The position numbers and the translations under genes are program-made. From Nocardia sp. CDC159 (GTDB taxonomy: Bacteria > Actinomycetota > Actinomycetes > Mycobacteriales > Mycobacteriaceae), in NCBI RefSeq assembly GCF_023740735.1, contig NZ_JAMRXH010000003.1:547831-611830 (forward strand): a stretch of DNA of 64,000 nt, read 5' to 3'. Under the pieces are notes generated by a model that did not search any database, was not told where the DNA came from, and saw only the letters and a list, made by a program, of their open reading frames with translations. Positions 53,908 through 61,729 of the stretch are shown one piece after another. The first letter of the stretch is position 1; each line of letters starts with the position of its first letter.

Positions 53908-54071
53908 GTGCCCCACTATCACGTCACCGCCACCACATCGCCCCCCGCCCCCACCGTCTGAAAACTCCTGATCGACGGCCGCAGCTGGCCCCCTGGGCCT
54001 CCGGCCTGGACGAATTGGTCGAACAACCCCCTCCGCCCGTAACCCAAGCGCCCGTCCCAAACCACCACTAA
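53908..54071 (+). pseudogene. SRPBCC-family gene start with internal stop and frameshift
   Basis: From GTG 53908 (AAAAGGA upstream) the frame reads PHYHVTATTSPPAPTV, then TGA where a Trp codon is expected, then KLLIDGRSWP; a frame change gives APWASGLDELVEQPPPP and stop at 54069-54071. The combination H-x-x-x-T-T-x-P-x-A-x-V-W-x-(V/L)-L-x-D-x-x-x-W-P-x-W is the N-terminus of polyketide-cyclase-like SRPBCC proteins. The remaining 100 or so residues are missing. A TGG to TGA change fits decay. Confidence 0.55.
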
Positions 54072-54211
54072 CACCAGCGCCCGCATCGCCCAAATGCCAT
54101 CCAGTCATCGAAAACTCACCACCAGGGCGAGTCAAGACTGACCGGATTGGACAATCGACCCACACGCGACAACCGCGCGCCCGCGACGTCGCGATGCTAG
54201 ACCGTACGGCG

Positions 54212-56119
54212 CTAGTTCCGCGCGGCCAGGATCTGGGTGAGGTAGTCCGGGGTGCCGTCGATGCGTTGCAGATGCGGGTAACGGAGGCCGTCGTGATAGT
54301 TCAGTTCAACGGTCCGTGTCTGATCGAAGTCCTTCACCTGCAATCGGATCGGTGCGGGGTCTGTCTTGGCCGCCTCGATTGCGGCTTCCATCGTGGCTTG
54401 GGAATAGGGGGCGTCGTTGACCGAAACCACCGTCATCCCGGAGCCGACTTTTGCCTTGAATGCGGGTCCGTCCCATCGCACGTCGGTGACCTTGCCTTCA
54501 CCGGACACGTTGAGACCGATCGAGTAGGTGTAGTTGACTGCGCCCTCGGCCTCTTTCATCTGAGCCGTGAGTAAGGCGCCTGGGTTGTTGTCGTAGACCA
54601 ACTTCCACCCCGTCTTCTCGACACTCGTGGCGAACGGTTCCTTTCCGTCGAGGCGATCGCGCAGGTACTTCGCCCAATCGTCGGAGACCACGCCATTCAG
54701 CGTCGAGACGACGTCGTTGAAGTCGTAGGTGTTCTGTGACGCCCACTTACCATCGTCGACACCGAAGAACGCGCGAGCGAAATCATCGAGTGACTTCGTG
54801 TTCCCCGACAGCTCACGGATACGCGCGTCCACCCCCAGCCACACCAGTTGCCCGCCCCGGTAGTAATCCTCGCTGAGCTGCCACGACCGATACGGCTTCG
54901 TACGCCGCTGAGCGATGATGGGATCGTTGGTGGTGTCCTGCAGATTGCGCCAGGTGAGTCCGGGCCGGTCTTCGGTGTATGCGGCGACTACCGAAGCCAA
55001 CGCATCACGAGAGGCTTCCGCGGGTCGCAAGCCGGACCGTCCGGTGAGCACGTTGCCCCAATACTGCGTCTGTCCCTCGTAGACCCACAACAAGCTGTCT
55101 TGCATCGGGACGTTGTAGTTGGGTGTCCACAGGTCGGCCGGGCGTCGAAACTTGCCGTTCCAGGAATGGGTGAACTCGTGCGCGAGTAGATCGGCGCTGC
55201 CAACCGCGGGGTTCCACCCCGTGAAATAGTCCTTGGGTCGGCCGTTCTCGCTGGATCGTTGGTGTTCCAACCCATTGGAGCTGAGCTGATCCGACAACGA
55301 CAGCAGGAAGTCGTAGTGGTCATAGTGTTGTGAGCCGTACAGTGCCAGAGCCTGTCGCACCAGAGCCCTGTGCAGCTCAATGTGCTCGGGCTTGGCTTCG
55401 AGCTGCTCCGGTGCGTCTGCGAATACTTGCAGCCGCACCGGGGTTTTCGCGCCAGGAGCCAGGTCGAACTCTCTGTGGTAGCGCCCCGCATACACGGGCG
55501 AGTCGACGAGGATATCCAACGGAACCGGCTTGTAATTCACGGTGTCGCCGTCCTTGCCGGCGATCTCCAGCGCGGTTCCGGCCTCGAATCCTGGCGGGTA
55601 GGTAACGCTCGCGGTGAAGGGAATCTCACTGACGGGAGCACCGGCCGGATAGAGCACCACGGCATTCCACTGCAAATTCAGCATATTCGGCGTCATCACC
55701 ACGCGCCCTTGAGTGGAATCGGTGGGGGTGAGGTACTGGAAGCTCGCGTTGATCGATTCCACGCCGTCGGGCACAGCAACCTTGAACGCATACACGTTCA
55801 GCGGATCACGCTTCCACTCCAGCTTGTTCCCGGCGCTGGTGAAGGTGATGCCCGCGATCTTGTCGATCGGACCGGACGGAGAGTGGTTGCCGGGCAGCCA
55901 CTGCGGAAAAAGTAAAACCATCTCACCCGGCTGAGCGGGAATCGTCTGTTTCACCTGAATCACGCGTTGCGGCAGATTGGTCACGTCGACCGCCACCGAG
56001 ATCGCTTTCTGGTTCGCCGGAGCTTTATCAGCCTTGTTGCGCAAGCCGAAGTAGAGCGAGCCTGCCAGGAGAATGATAACGACGACGCCAACAGCGCCAA
56101 TGATACGAATCTTGGACAA
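54212..56119 (-). CDS. M61 family metallopeptidase, membrane-anchored
   Basis: 635 residues from TTG 56119 (GGGGA five bases upstream; GTG 56125 is the alternative). A single N-terminal helix (IGAVGVVVIILLAGSLYFGL) anchors it outside the membrane. The M61 catalytic domain has LLAHEFTHSWNGKFRRPADL (H-E-x-x-H) and LLWVYEGQTQYWGNVLTGR (third ligand Glu). GSQHYDHYDFLLSLSDQLSS precedes it. A C-terminal PDZ domain follows (SGEGKVTDVRWDGPAFKAKV, then GMTVVSVNDAPY). M61 enzymes are glycyl aminopeptidases. The coding sequence is visibly poorer in GC than the left half of the window, suggesting recent acquisition. Confidence 0.85.
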   Translation of the reverse strand: MSKIRIIGAVGVVVIILLAGSLYFGLRNKADKAPANQKAISVAVDVTNLPQRVIQVKQTIPAQPGEMVLLFPQWLPGNHSPSGPIDKIAGITFTSAGNKLEWKRDPLNVYAFKVAVPDGVESINASFQYLTPTDSTQGRVVMTPNMLNLQWNAVVLYPAGAPVSEIPFTASVTYPPGFEAGTALEIAGKDGDTVNYKPVPLDILVDSPVYAGRYHREFDLAPGAKTPVRLQVFADAPEQLEAKPEHIELHRALVRQALALYGSQHYDHYDFLLSLSDQLSSNGLEHQRSSENGRPKDYFTGWNPAVGSADLLAHEFTHSWNGKFRRPADLWTPNYNVPMQDSLLWVYEGQTQYWGNVLTGRSGLRPAEASRDALASVVAAYTEDRPGLTWRNLQDTTNDPIIAQRRTKPYRSWQLSEDYYRGGQLVWLGVDARIRELSGNTKSLDDFARAFFGVDDGKWASQNTYDFNDVVSTLNGVVSDDWAKYLRDRLDGKEPFATSVEKTGWKLVYDNNPGALLTAQMKEAEGAVNYTYSIGLNVSGEGKVTDVRWDGPAFKAKVGSGMTVVSVNDAPYSQATMEAAIEAAKTDPAPIRLQVKDFDQTRTVELNYHDGLRYPHLQRIDGTPDYLTQILAARN

Positions 56120-56163
56120 CGACACTCCCCGAGTCACACAGACGATCTTGTCTACACTACGAA

Positions 56164-56316
56164 TTAGACGCAATGCCCGCCCCGGCGGCTGGTATTCATC
56201 GGCCAAGGATAGGTCGCGTACGGTGCGGTCGCCGCGACCGCCTGCCCCATCCCCTCCTCCGGCGTCAACGCTTCGAATAGCTTGTTCGGGTCGGCGAGCG
56301 TCCCTTGGTTGCTGAA
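56164..56316 (-). other. Coding-like 50-codon fragment without a start
   Basis: After a TAG at 56317-56319 the minus frame reads FSNQGTLADPNKLFEALTPE, then EGMGQAVAATAPYATYPWP, ending HCV and TAA. Codon use is that of a real gene, but no start codon or longer frame is seen. It could be the end of a lost gene next to the M61 gene. A TGAAC/GTTCA dyad lies at 56313-56327. Confidence 0.3.
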
Positions 56317-56805
56317 CTAATTGTTCATACTACGAGGGTTGGTATCGCGGTGTGCGAGGAGCGAGTGTGGGCTGCGTCATACCTGTCGCGCGGCGCGGTC
56401 GCCGACTGGCCGAACTTCCGACGGATACGGCGTAGCCCGCTGGTAGGCACTGGTTTTGGTGCGCGACGGCAACGCTCGTCAGAGCCCTCGGCCTCGTTGG
56501 TGCGCTTCATCGGAGCGGAGAACGCCAATCCACCTGTGGGCTGGGCCGCCGGTCCGCTCCTGGTGTTCCGGCCTGTAATGGTCGAAGTCCAACGAGGTTT
56601 GGGATGTGTACTGGTAGAGGATGATCATCGATCGACAGCGCTACCCCGAAGCGGACCCACGGGCGGAATACAGCCCGACCCGCTCGGCCGGACGCTCCAG
56701 GGGCCGATAACGGATCGAACGCCCTCAACACGGCATTTCAGGATGTCCTGCGGCGCAGTCGATCTTCCCCGGCTACCGACCCGCCAGCGGCACATCAGTA
56801 CGTTC
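56317..56805. other. Gene-poor stretch with degenerate sequence
   Basis: No gene is supported over 489 bp. It contains one copy of a 48-bp repeat (56718-56765) that returns at 59420-59467 with six differences. Short open frames are not conserved-looking. This and neighbouring remnants suggest a region in decay. Confidence 0.4.
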
Positions 56806-57005
56806 TCAACCATTGCCCGTAACGGCGAGGTGCTCGCCGTAGAAGAGCATCAGTCCTGCGGCTGCGGCGATGACCTGGTGACTCTGCGGCAACGCCGCGC
56901 GGATTTCCTGGCCCAGCTTCTCGCGGGTGAACAAGCGGACGAGCATCGGCGTCAACGTGATCGACACGCCGACGCAATCATCACGGCGAACAGGATCTGT
57001 CTCAT
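56806..57005 (-). pseudogene. N-terminal remnant of an mraY-like gene
   Basis: From ATG 57005 (GGGGGG upstream) the frame reads MRQILFAVMIASA; one missing base changes frame, and the text continues VSITLTPMLVRLFTREKLGQ-EIR. This aligns with the first 36 residues of MraY (MRQILIAVAV..VSILLTPVLIRLFTR in mycobacteria). After SHQ a stretch corresponding to the conserved K-R-G-T-P-S-M-G-G loop is missing, and AAGLMLFYGEHLA resumes near the second helix. TGA at 56806-56808. Only about 65 of 360 residues are left, so it is not an active phospho-MurNAc-pentapeptide translocase. Confidence 0.6.
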
Positions 57006-57094
57006 CTACCCCCCAAGGGACCCGCTACCGGGCTGCGGCCCGACCAATCTGATAGCACCCAAACGGAACAAAGGGCCGGTGTCAGTCACCGCAA

Positions 57095-57457
57095 CTATGT
57101 CGACAGCCGCGTCGCGAGGCATCGCGGCTGCGACGTGTCCCATCGGAACAAATAGATTGCCCCCGAATAGAATTCGCCGCCGGCGATCTCGTCATCGCTG
57201 CGTCAGAACCGAACGAACGCGGAATCGACTGGAATGTCGACCACGCTTTCGGGTCGAATGGGAACCGTTGGTCCTCGTCGCGATCCGACCATTGCCCAAG
57301 GCTCTCCGCCGGGAGAAGGTAGAGGCCGGGCGGTTCGTCCCGCCGGCGGCGATACCTCTCCGGTTCGGCCAGTCGACACCTTTGCAGAATGTATGAAAGG
57401 CGCTCGTACTGCTCGCGATCTGGGACACCCCGCGCCCGCGGCCACCAGTTCGGTCAT
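57095..57457 (-). pseudogene. Frameshifted gene directly after the ankyrin gene
   Basis: Starts ATG 57457, 8 bp after the ankyrin stop. MTELVAAGA is followed, if one G of a GGGG run is dropped, by GVPDREQYERLSYILQRCRL, RRDEPPGLYLLPAESLGQWS and FPFDPKAWSTFQSIPRSFGS. A second frame change then gives DDEIAGGEFYSGAIYLFRWD and the stop at 57095. Reconstructed length about 120 residues, no family recognised. Codon use is coding-like through both changes. Tight linkage with an ankyrin protein suggests that the pair once worked together. Confidence 0.5.
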
Positions 57458-57465
57458 CCGCGCGG

Positions 57466-58416
57466 TCAGGGTCGGTACAGATAGTCGCCGTCGGGCACAC
57501 GTAGCCAGATGTCCGGCGGTCCAGCGAAGGCGCGCGCGTCGCGCGGGCGCAACCCGGCCCACGCGCAGCAGTAGGCGAGGACATCGAACTGATACAGATA
57601 CGAGGTGAGGATGTCCTCGGCGGAATCCTCCTCGTCCGGGATGGGGGCGGGACTGATATCTGAGTCGGTGAGCACGCCGTCGAAACTGGTGCGGCCCTGG
57701 CAGCCGCTCTTCGGGTTGAAGTACATCCCATAGCATTTCGTGCCGGGAGACAGGCGGATGGAGATGCCGGGCGCCGAGGCGATGTAGTACCAGGGTTGGA
57801 CGATTGCGCAGCCGCCGGGCACGTCGGTCGCCCACATCGTCAACTCGGTGTGGCTGGCCGGAGGATAGGTGCACATGTCTTCCTCGGTCACCGATTCCGC
57901 CGGGACGACCTCGGCGTCCAACCGGCGGACAGCCTCGGCCGCGTCGATGCCCGCGACACAGACCAGGCTCATCCCGTCGACCCATGTTTCGCCCAGTGCC
58001 GTGGTCAGCTGGCGCCTTTCCTCGACCGCGGCCTGTTCGGAGGCCGACAACTCGCCGGTGACCAGCGGATGCTGCCCAGCCAGGCTCAGCCTTCCCGGGG
58101 ACCAGCCCGCCATCATCGGTCGCGCCGGATCAGCGCCCGCAGCCAGCAACACGCGGGCGTTGTCGGGACGGTTGGCGTACACCGCACGCCACAACGCGGT
58201 ACGGCCCAACGCCATCGCGTCGACATCACACACCCACGACGCCAGCTCCGCCACCACCTCCGCAGACCCGTGTACGGCGGCAATGTCCAACGGTCTCTGG
58301 TGGTAACGCAGTAGGGCATCGGGGTCGGCACCCGCTTCTAGACGTGCGCGTATCTGCCCTGGATCGGTCCATGCCGCCCAGTCGAGGCCAGCCCAGCCAC
58401 CCTGCTCATCATGCAT
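57466..58416 (-). CDS. Ankyrin-repeat protein
   Basis: 316 residues from ATG 58416. Ankyrin repeats: GADPDALLRYHQRPLDIAAV, HGSAEVVAELASWVCDVDAM, LGRTALWRAVYANRPDNARV and LLAAGADPARPMMAGW, about residues 30-115. The C-terminal part is different: TELTMWATDVPGGCAIVQPW, PGTKCYGMYFNPKSGCQGRT and YLYQFDVLAYCCAWAGLRPR, close to a SMI1/immunity or DUF6461-like domain in which the ankyrin part binds the partner. No signal peptide. Ankyrin-plus-small-gene pairs are common in toxin-immunity islands; this is an inference here. Confidence 0.75.
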   Translation of the reverse strand: MHDEQGGWAGLDWAAWTDPGQIRARLEAGADPDALLRYHQRPLDIAAVHGSAEVVAELASWVCDVDAMALGRTALWRAVYANRPDNARVLLAAGADPARPMMAGWSPGRLSLAGQHPLVTGELSASEQAAVEERRQLTTALGETWVDGMSLVCVAGIDAAEAVRRLDAEVVPAESVTEEDMCTYPPASHTELTMWATDVPGGCAIVQPWYYIASAPGISIRLSPGTKCYGMYFNPKSGCQGRTSFDGVLTDSDISPAPIPDEEDSAEDILTSYLYQFDVLAYCCAWAGLRPRDARAFAGPPDIWLRVPDGDYLYRP

Positions 58417-58439
58417 GACTACAGTGTGCAGTCTCGAAC

Positions 58440-58598
58440 ATGCGTTCGGCAATCCGCTGCGTCGGTCCCGGCAACACCGGTGGCGCACAGCTGCCGGTAC
58501 CGAGCGACGGCGCCGTCGAGTCGGGTCGGCGCGTGGCGCGAGTGAAGAGCTTCTCGGAGAAGATCCGCATCACCTCCGGTGGGTGCTGCTGTATGTGA
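58440..58598 (+). CDS. Short frame ending in three cysteines
   Basis: 52 residues from ATG 58440: MRSAIRCVGPGNTGGAQLPV, then SDGAVESGRRVARVKSFSEK and IRITSGGCCCM. No good ribosome-binding site is visible. Terminal Cys-Cys-Cys followed by stop recalls the poly-cysteine leader peptides that control cysteine genes by attenuation in mycobacteria, but no cysteine gene follows; a strong hairpin lies about 285 bp downstream. Could also be a chance frame. Confidence 0.3.
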   Translation: MRSAIRCVGPGNTGGAQLPVPSDGAVESGRRVARVKSFSEKIRITSGGCCCM

Positions 58599-58881
58599 AG
58601 CGGTGGCTGGACTGCGCGTGAGGCAGGCGCGCCTTGGGCCTTGGCGAGTAGCGGGTTGGTGCCGTGACCGAGTGCCACACGATGTCACACGTGATACCGA
58701 CGAGAGCGAACTCTGGCGTACCGAATCCAGGGCAAGCCGGATGCCGATACCCTCAGAACATCCCGTATCCGCCTCCGGAGCAGACGCACACTCGTCGGCC
58801 TGTGCGGATGATTTGCGTGGCGGGGCGGCGGGGCCGCCGCTCGGAACACGCTGTCCGACAACCCAATCCAATGGCACGACG

Positions 58882-58909
58882 AAGGTCCGCGCGTTTGCGC
58901 GGACCTTTT
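58882..58909 (+). terminator. Rho-independent terminator-like hairpin
   Basis: An 11-bp perfect stem AAGGTCCGCGC (58882-58892) / GCGCGGACCTT (58897-58907) with a GTTT loop, followed by TT. It points rightwards. It lies 17 bp before a small membrane-protein gene and could end a short upstream transcript, such as one through the frame at 58440, or attenuate the gene downstream. Confidence 0.7.
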
Positions 58910-58923
58910 GTACAGTGGCCCCC

Positions 58924-59211
58924 ATGTGGTTGCTCAAAGGGCTGATGTTCGCGTTGCTGGGGGCACTGGTCCTGTCGATATCGGCGACCATCGTGTTCGC
59001 CATGAACGACCACCCGGAGTGCGTCGCGATCCCCGGAGACGTCGGGCCCTGCGGATTCTGGCCGCAGGTCGGCTACATCGGTCCCTTCGTCATCCTCTGG
59101 GGAACGTTTCTCGGCACCGGGATCGCGGCCGCGTTCCTGCTGGTCGCCGCCGCGATCCGCGGGCTCATACTCGCACTGTCGCGGCGGCAGCCCGCGAGTA
59201 GCCGGGGGTAG
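58924..59211 (+). CDS. Two-helix membrane protein
   Basis: 95 residues from ATG 58924. Two hydrophobic segments: MWLLKGLMFALLGALVLSIS with ATIVF, and FVILWGTFLGTGIAAAFLLV with AAAIRGLILAL. The loop between them (NDHPECVAIPGDVGPCGFWP) holds two cysteines, perhaps a disulfide outside. A terminator-like hairpin ends 17 bp upstream, so its promoter must be very close or read-through is regulated. No family recognised. Upstream DNA shows a decayed Pro-rich frame (PNPGQAGCRYPQNIPYPPPE). Confidence 0.6.
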   Translation: MWLLKGLMFALLGALVLSISATIVFAMNDHPECVAIPGDVGPCGFWPQVGYIGPFVILWGTFLGTGIAAAFLLVAAAIRGLILALSRRQPASSRG

Positions 59212-59705
59212 CCAGTGCCCGGCCCCAACCGGTATCGATGATCGGCCCCGACTCGGGTAATGCCGCATACCCTTCGGACAGTTCGGCGCCGCACAGCGCA
59301 GCTCACCCACCTGCGCCAGCAACTGCCCGCGCCTGCTTTCCAGCTCGATCGGATCCGCCACCATGCGCTCGAGTCCGCACCGGTGTGTGACCGCCCTCCC
59401 GCCTGACGGCAGCTTCTGCAACGCCCTCAACTCGGCATGTGCGGACGTCCTGCGCCGCAGTCGATCTCGCTGTGCCGAACGACCGCGCAGCGCCATGAGC
59501 GTGCATTGCCGGGCGTGGCGGTCATTCATTGTATGACCTGTCAGGATGCGAGGTGTAGCGGCAGCGCACTGCCAGCACGTGCACCCCCGGCCGGTTCCGT
59601 TCACCGAGATCGCCGTGGGTGAATCGTCGTGCGGCCGGTGTTCGTGCTTCGGGCCGGGCACCGCTGTCGGGGGGTCCGGCACTGAGCACAGTTGGTGGGT
59701 CCGAA
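59212..59705. other. 494-bp stretch without a secure gene
   Basis: Holds the second copy of the 48-bp repeat (59420-59467). On the minus strand a coding-like piece reads MALRGRSAQRDRLRRRTSAH, ELRALQKLPSGGRA and DPIELESRRGQLLAQVGELR, without a known family; it crosses the repeat. I do not call it a gene. Confidence 0.35.
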
Positions 59706-59918
59706 TCAGGCGGTCGGGTCGGCGATGACGCCGTTGTCCAGTACGTCGGTGAAGGCGGCCCACTCGTCGCCGGTGAAGACCAGGGCCGGGCCGGTCGGAT
59801 TCTTGGAGTCGCGGACGCCGACGCGGCCGTGGTCGAGGAAGGCCACCTCGACGCAGTCGGGGCCACCATCGCTGTAGCTGCTCTTGAACCAGGTGGCGGT
59901 GGATGGATCGGCAGTCAT
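59706..59918 (-). CDS. DUF397 protein without XRE partner
   Basis: 70 residues from ATG 59918 with AGAAGGGA upstream. DUF397 landmarks: WFKSSYSDGGPDCVEVAFLD, GRVGVRDSKNPTGPALVFTG and DEWAAFTDVLDNG. It keeps the core V-R-D-S-K-N-P-T-G-P-A-L in common with the copy at 50046, and the first half (K-S-S-Y-S-x-G-x-x-x-C-V-E-V-A) is the complete family pattern missing from that one. The upstream 330 bp show no XRE gene, so it is an orphan. Function unknown. Confidence 0.85.
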   Translation of the reverse strand: MTADPSTATWFKSSYSDGGPDCVEVAFLDHGRVGVRDSKNPTGPALVFTGDEWAAFTDVLDNGVIADPTA

Positions 59919-60248
59919 GTCGAGTCCCTTCTGCGGTTGGTCGAGTATGCCGGTAACCAGGTCGTCGTGGTTACGCGGCCACAGCGCTGACAATTCGCTC
60001 TCGCTTCGCCCTACCCGATAGGCACATCGCGAAACCGACTGCTGCACAACGCATTGGAGTGAGCAGGAAGACTTGTCCGCATTGTGTCCTCCGCCCGGGT
60101 GGGATACCGGGTGTTTCAGCCTCTGCTTCTACCAGTCGTGGGACCACCGACGACAGCACAGATGTGGAACGGGTTATCACACTGTCGATCGGTCGACGCC
60201 ACGTCACCGAATTGCGTGACTGCGGCTCTCAGGTGTGGGGTAGGGCTC
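59919..60248. other. 330-bp gap between DUF397 and GNAT genes
   Basis: No gene, RNA or repeat recognised. The position where a DUF397 gene normally has its XRE partner is empty; a lost regulator gene is possible but no remnant is legible. Confidence 0.35.
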
Positions 60249-60848
60249 GTGACAGCGCTGGTGGTGCCGGTATTGGAGGGCGAGGGGATTCGGCTGCGGC
60301 CCTTTGTGACAGCAGACGTGGGCTTAATCGTCGACGCCGGGCAGGATCCGTTGATTCCGCTGATCACGACGGTGGTTACTCATGGGGATGAGGCCGACGG
60401 GCAGGCCTTCATCCGGCGCCAGTACCAACGGGCAGCGACCGGGGAAGGGTGGTCGTTCGCCGTCTCGGATCTCGACACCGGTTCGGCGGTAGGGCAGATC
60501 GGGCTCCGGCGGCGAGATATTCGTCATGGCAGAGCATCGGTCGGGTACTGGGTCGGACCGGCCTATCGACGCTGTGGTTACGCAGGGCGGGCTCTGCGCC
60601 TGCTCACCTCGTGGGCCGGGACTCTGGAGGAAGTGTCGCGGCTCGAGCTGTATGTCGAGCCATGGAACGAGGGATCATGGCGCGCCGCGGAGTCGGCCGG
60701 ATACCAACGCGAGGGCCTGCTTCGCAGATGGGAGAAGATCGCTGGCGGCCTACCGACATCCACTTCTCGGCATTCTCGTGCGTTGCCGAGGCTTCGTCAC
60801 GAGGAGTTTCTTGTCTTCAGAAGTTCAGGGCTGCGACAGTCTCGTTGA
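60249..60848 (+). CDS. GNAT-family acetyltransferase with altered C-terminus
   Basis: 199 residues from GTG 60249. Motifs: GIRLRPFVTADVGLIVDAGQ at the start, SDLDTGSAVGQIGLRRRDI, GRASVGYWVGPAYRRCGYAG (acetyl-CoA loop) and LELYVEPWNEGSWRAAESAG, then YQREGLLRRWEKIAGG: the RimJ/RimL-like branch. After WEKIAGG the expected ending (R-P-x-D-(I/M)-x-x-(F/Y)-S) is found one frame over as RPTDIHFSAFSC. The present frame instead runs 30 more residues, so a one-base deletion probably replaced the natural end. The acetyl-CoA fold is complete and may still work. Confidence 0.7.
   Translation: MTALVVPVLEGEGIRLRPFVTADVGLIVDAGQDPLIPLITTVVTHGDEADGQAFIRRQYQRAATGEGWSFAVSDLDTGSAVGQIGLRRRDIRHGRASVGYWVGPAYRRCGYAGRALRLLTSWAGTLEEVSRLELYVEPWNEGSWRAAESAGYQREGLLRRWEKIAGGLPTSTSRHSRALPRLRHEEFLVFRSSGLRQSR
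60766..60790. repeat. Short dispersed repeat, copy 1 (palindromic form)
   Basis: Core CGGCATTCTCGTGCGTT (60768-60784); flanks make CTCGGCA...TGCCGAG. It shares 15 of 17 core positions with the copies at 61284 and 62422. Confidence 0.6.
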
Positions 60849-61167
60849 CCAGCGCGAGTGTGGCATCGCGGTTGTCGCCTGCCGCCATAACCTGCTCATA
60901 GAAGCGTCCACCGCTGATGGGCAGGTGGAGTACGGACAGACGCATGCCGGCCCGATTGCCGGCAACTTCGGCGTCATTGTTGATTACGTCGGTAAAGGCA
61001 CTCTGATTCAGATGGTGCGCGATGTTGGCCTTGTGTTCCCCGATGGTCGGTGGGTGAGGCGGACCGAGCTGGATCTGTCGCGTGTTGCAAAACAGGAACG
61101 CCATGGTTGCTCCAGCCGTTCTACGGACGAGGTGGACCAGCAACTTTACGCCTCGAGGCCAGCCCAT
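60817..61167 (-). CDS. Uncertain hypothetical reading frame
   Basis: 116 codons. The last 43 (from an ATG at 60945: MRLSVLHLPISGGRFYEQVM, then DNRDATLALVNETVAALNF) use codons like a real gene; the first part is less convincing. It overlaps the 3' end of the GNAT gene by 32 bases. No family recognised; it may be the end of a decayed gene. Confidence 0.25.
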   Translation of the reverse strand: MGWPRGVKLLVHLVRRTAGATMAFLFCNTRQIQLGPPHPPTIGEHKANIAHHLNQSAFTDVINNDAEVAGNRAGMRLSVLHLPISGGRFYEQVMAAGDNRDATLALVNETVAALNF

Positions 61168-61283
61168 GGCCAGGATTCAGTTGCCAGCCATGATTCAGCC
61201 ACTGGCGCTCATGGAGCCATGAGCGTGCAGTCCGCAAGATCGTTTATTGCCCACCGACTGTGGCCCCCCGGGCGACCGGAACG

Positions 61284-61300
61284 CGGCATTTTCGTGCGTT
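61284..61300. repeat. Short dispersed repeat, copy 2
   Basis: CGGCATTTTCGTGCGTT, 75 bp before the DUF2267-like gene at 61375. Confidence 0.6.
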
Positions 61301-61374
61301 CGGCAGCGTGGGGAGGAGTTTGCCGCCGATTCCAGGTGGTAGCACCGGGACAGAGCGGTTCGGAAGGAGATCCC

Positions 61375-61704
61375 ATGCCAGACGACGACTTCATCGGCCA
61401 GGTACAGGCACGTGCCGGACTGCCCGACCGTGCCACCGCGGAAACCGCCACGCGCGCGGCCGTGGGCCTGCTCACCAAGCGACTGGACGGCTTCGAGTAT
61501 CCGAAGGTCGACCAGGTGGGCATCCCCGACTACAGCTCCGGGGGCAGGGAGAACTGGGGATTGACCACCTTCCGGGAGCACGCCCTCGTCCGCGGGTCAC
61601 GGGGTGATGATCCGATACGGGTTGCGCTCGAACTGCTTTGGAAGACCGTCACCGACGATTTGACCGAGTTACGCGGCACACCACCACCGCACACGGCACG
61701 CTGA
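61375..61704 (+). CDS. DUF2267-like small protein, upstream partner of the alphaCTD gene
   Basis: 109 residues from ATG 61375 with GGAAGGAGA upstream. The first 40 residues ([34 protein letters not shown]) follow the DUF2267 start; the rest departs from it: [40 protein letters not shown] and [18 protein letters not shown]. Acidic N-terminus, no membrane segment. It ends 25 bp before the alphaCTD gene on the same strand, so the two probably share a transcript. The family has no proven function; a protein-binding helical bundle is possible. Confidence 0.6.
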   Translation: MPDDDFIGQVQARAGLPDRATAETATRAAVGLLTKRLDGFEYPKVDQVGIPDYSSGGRENWGLTTFREHALVRGSRGDDPIRVALELLWKTVTDDLTELRGTPPPHTAR

Positions 61705-61729
61705 TCCGCGATGGAATGAGATACTGATC

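Noticed and set aside
58882..58909. Hairpin as terminator of a tRNA
   Set aside because: No tRNA-like T-loop or acceptor pairing is found upstream.
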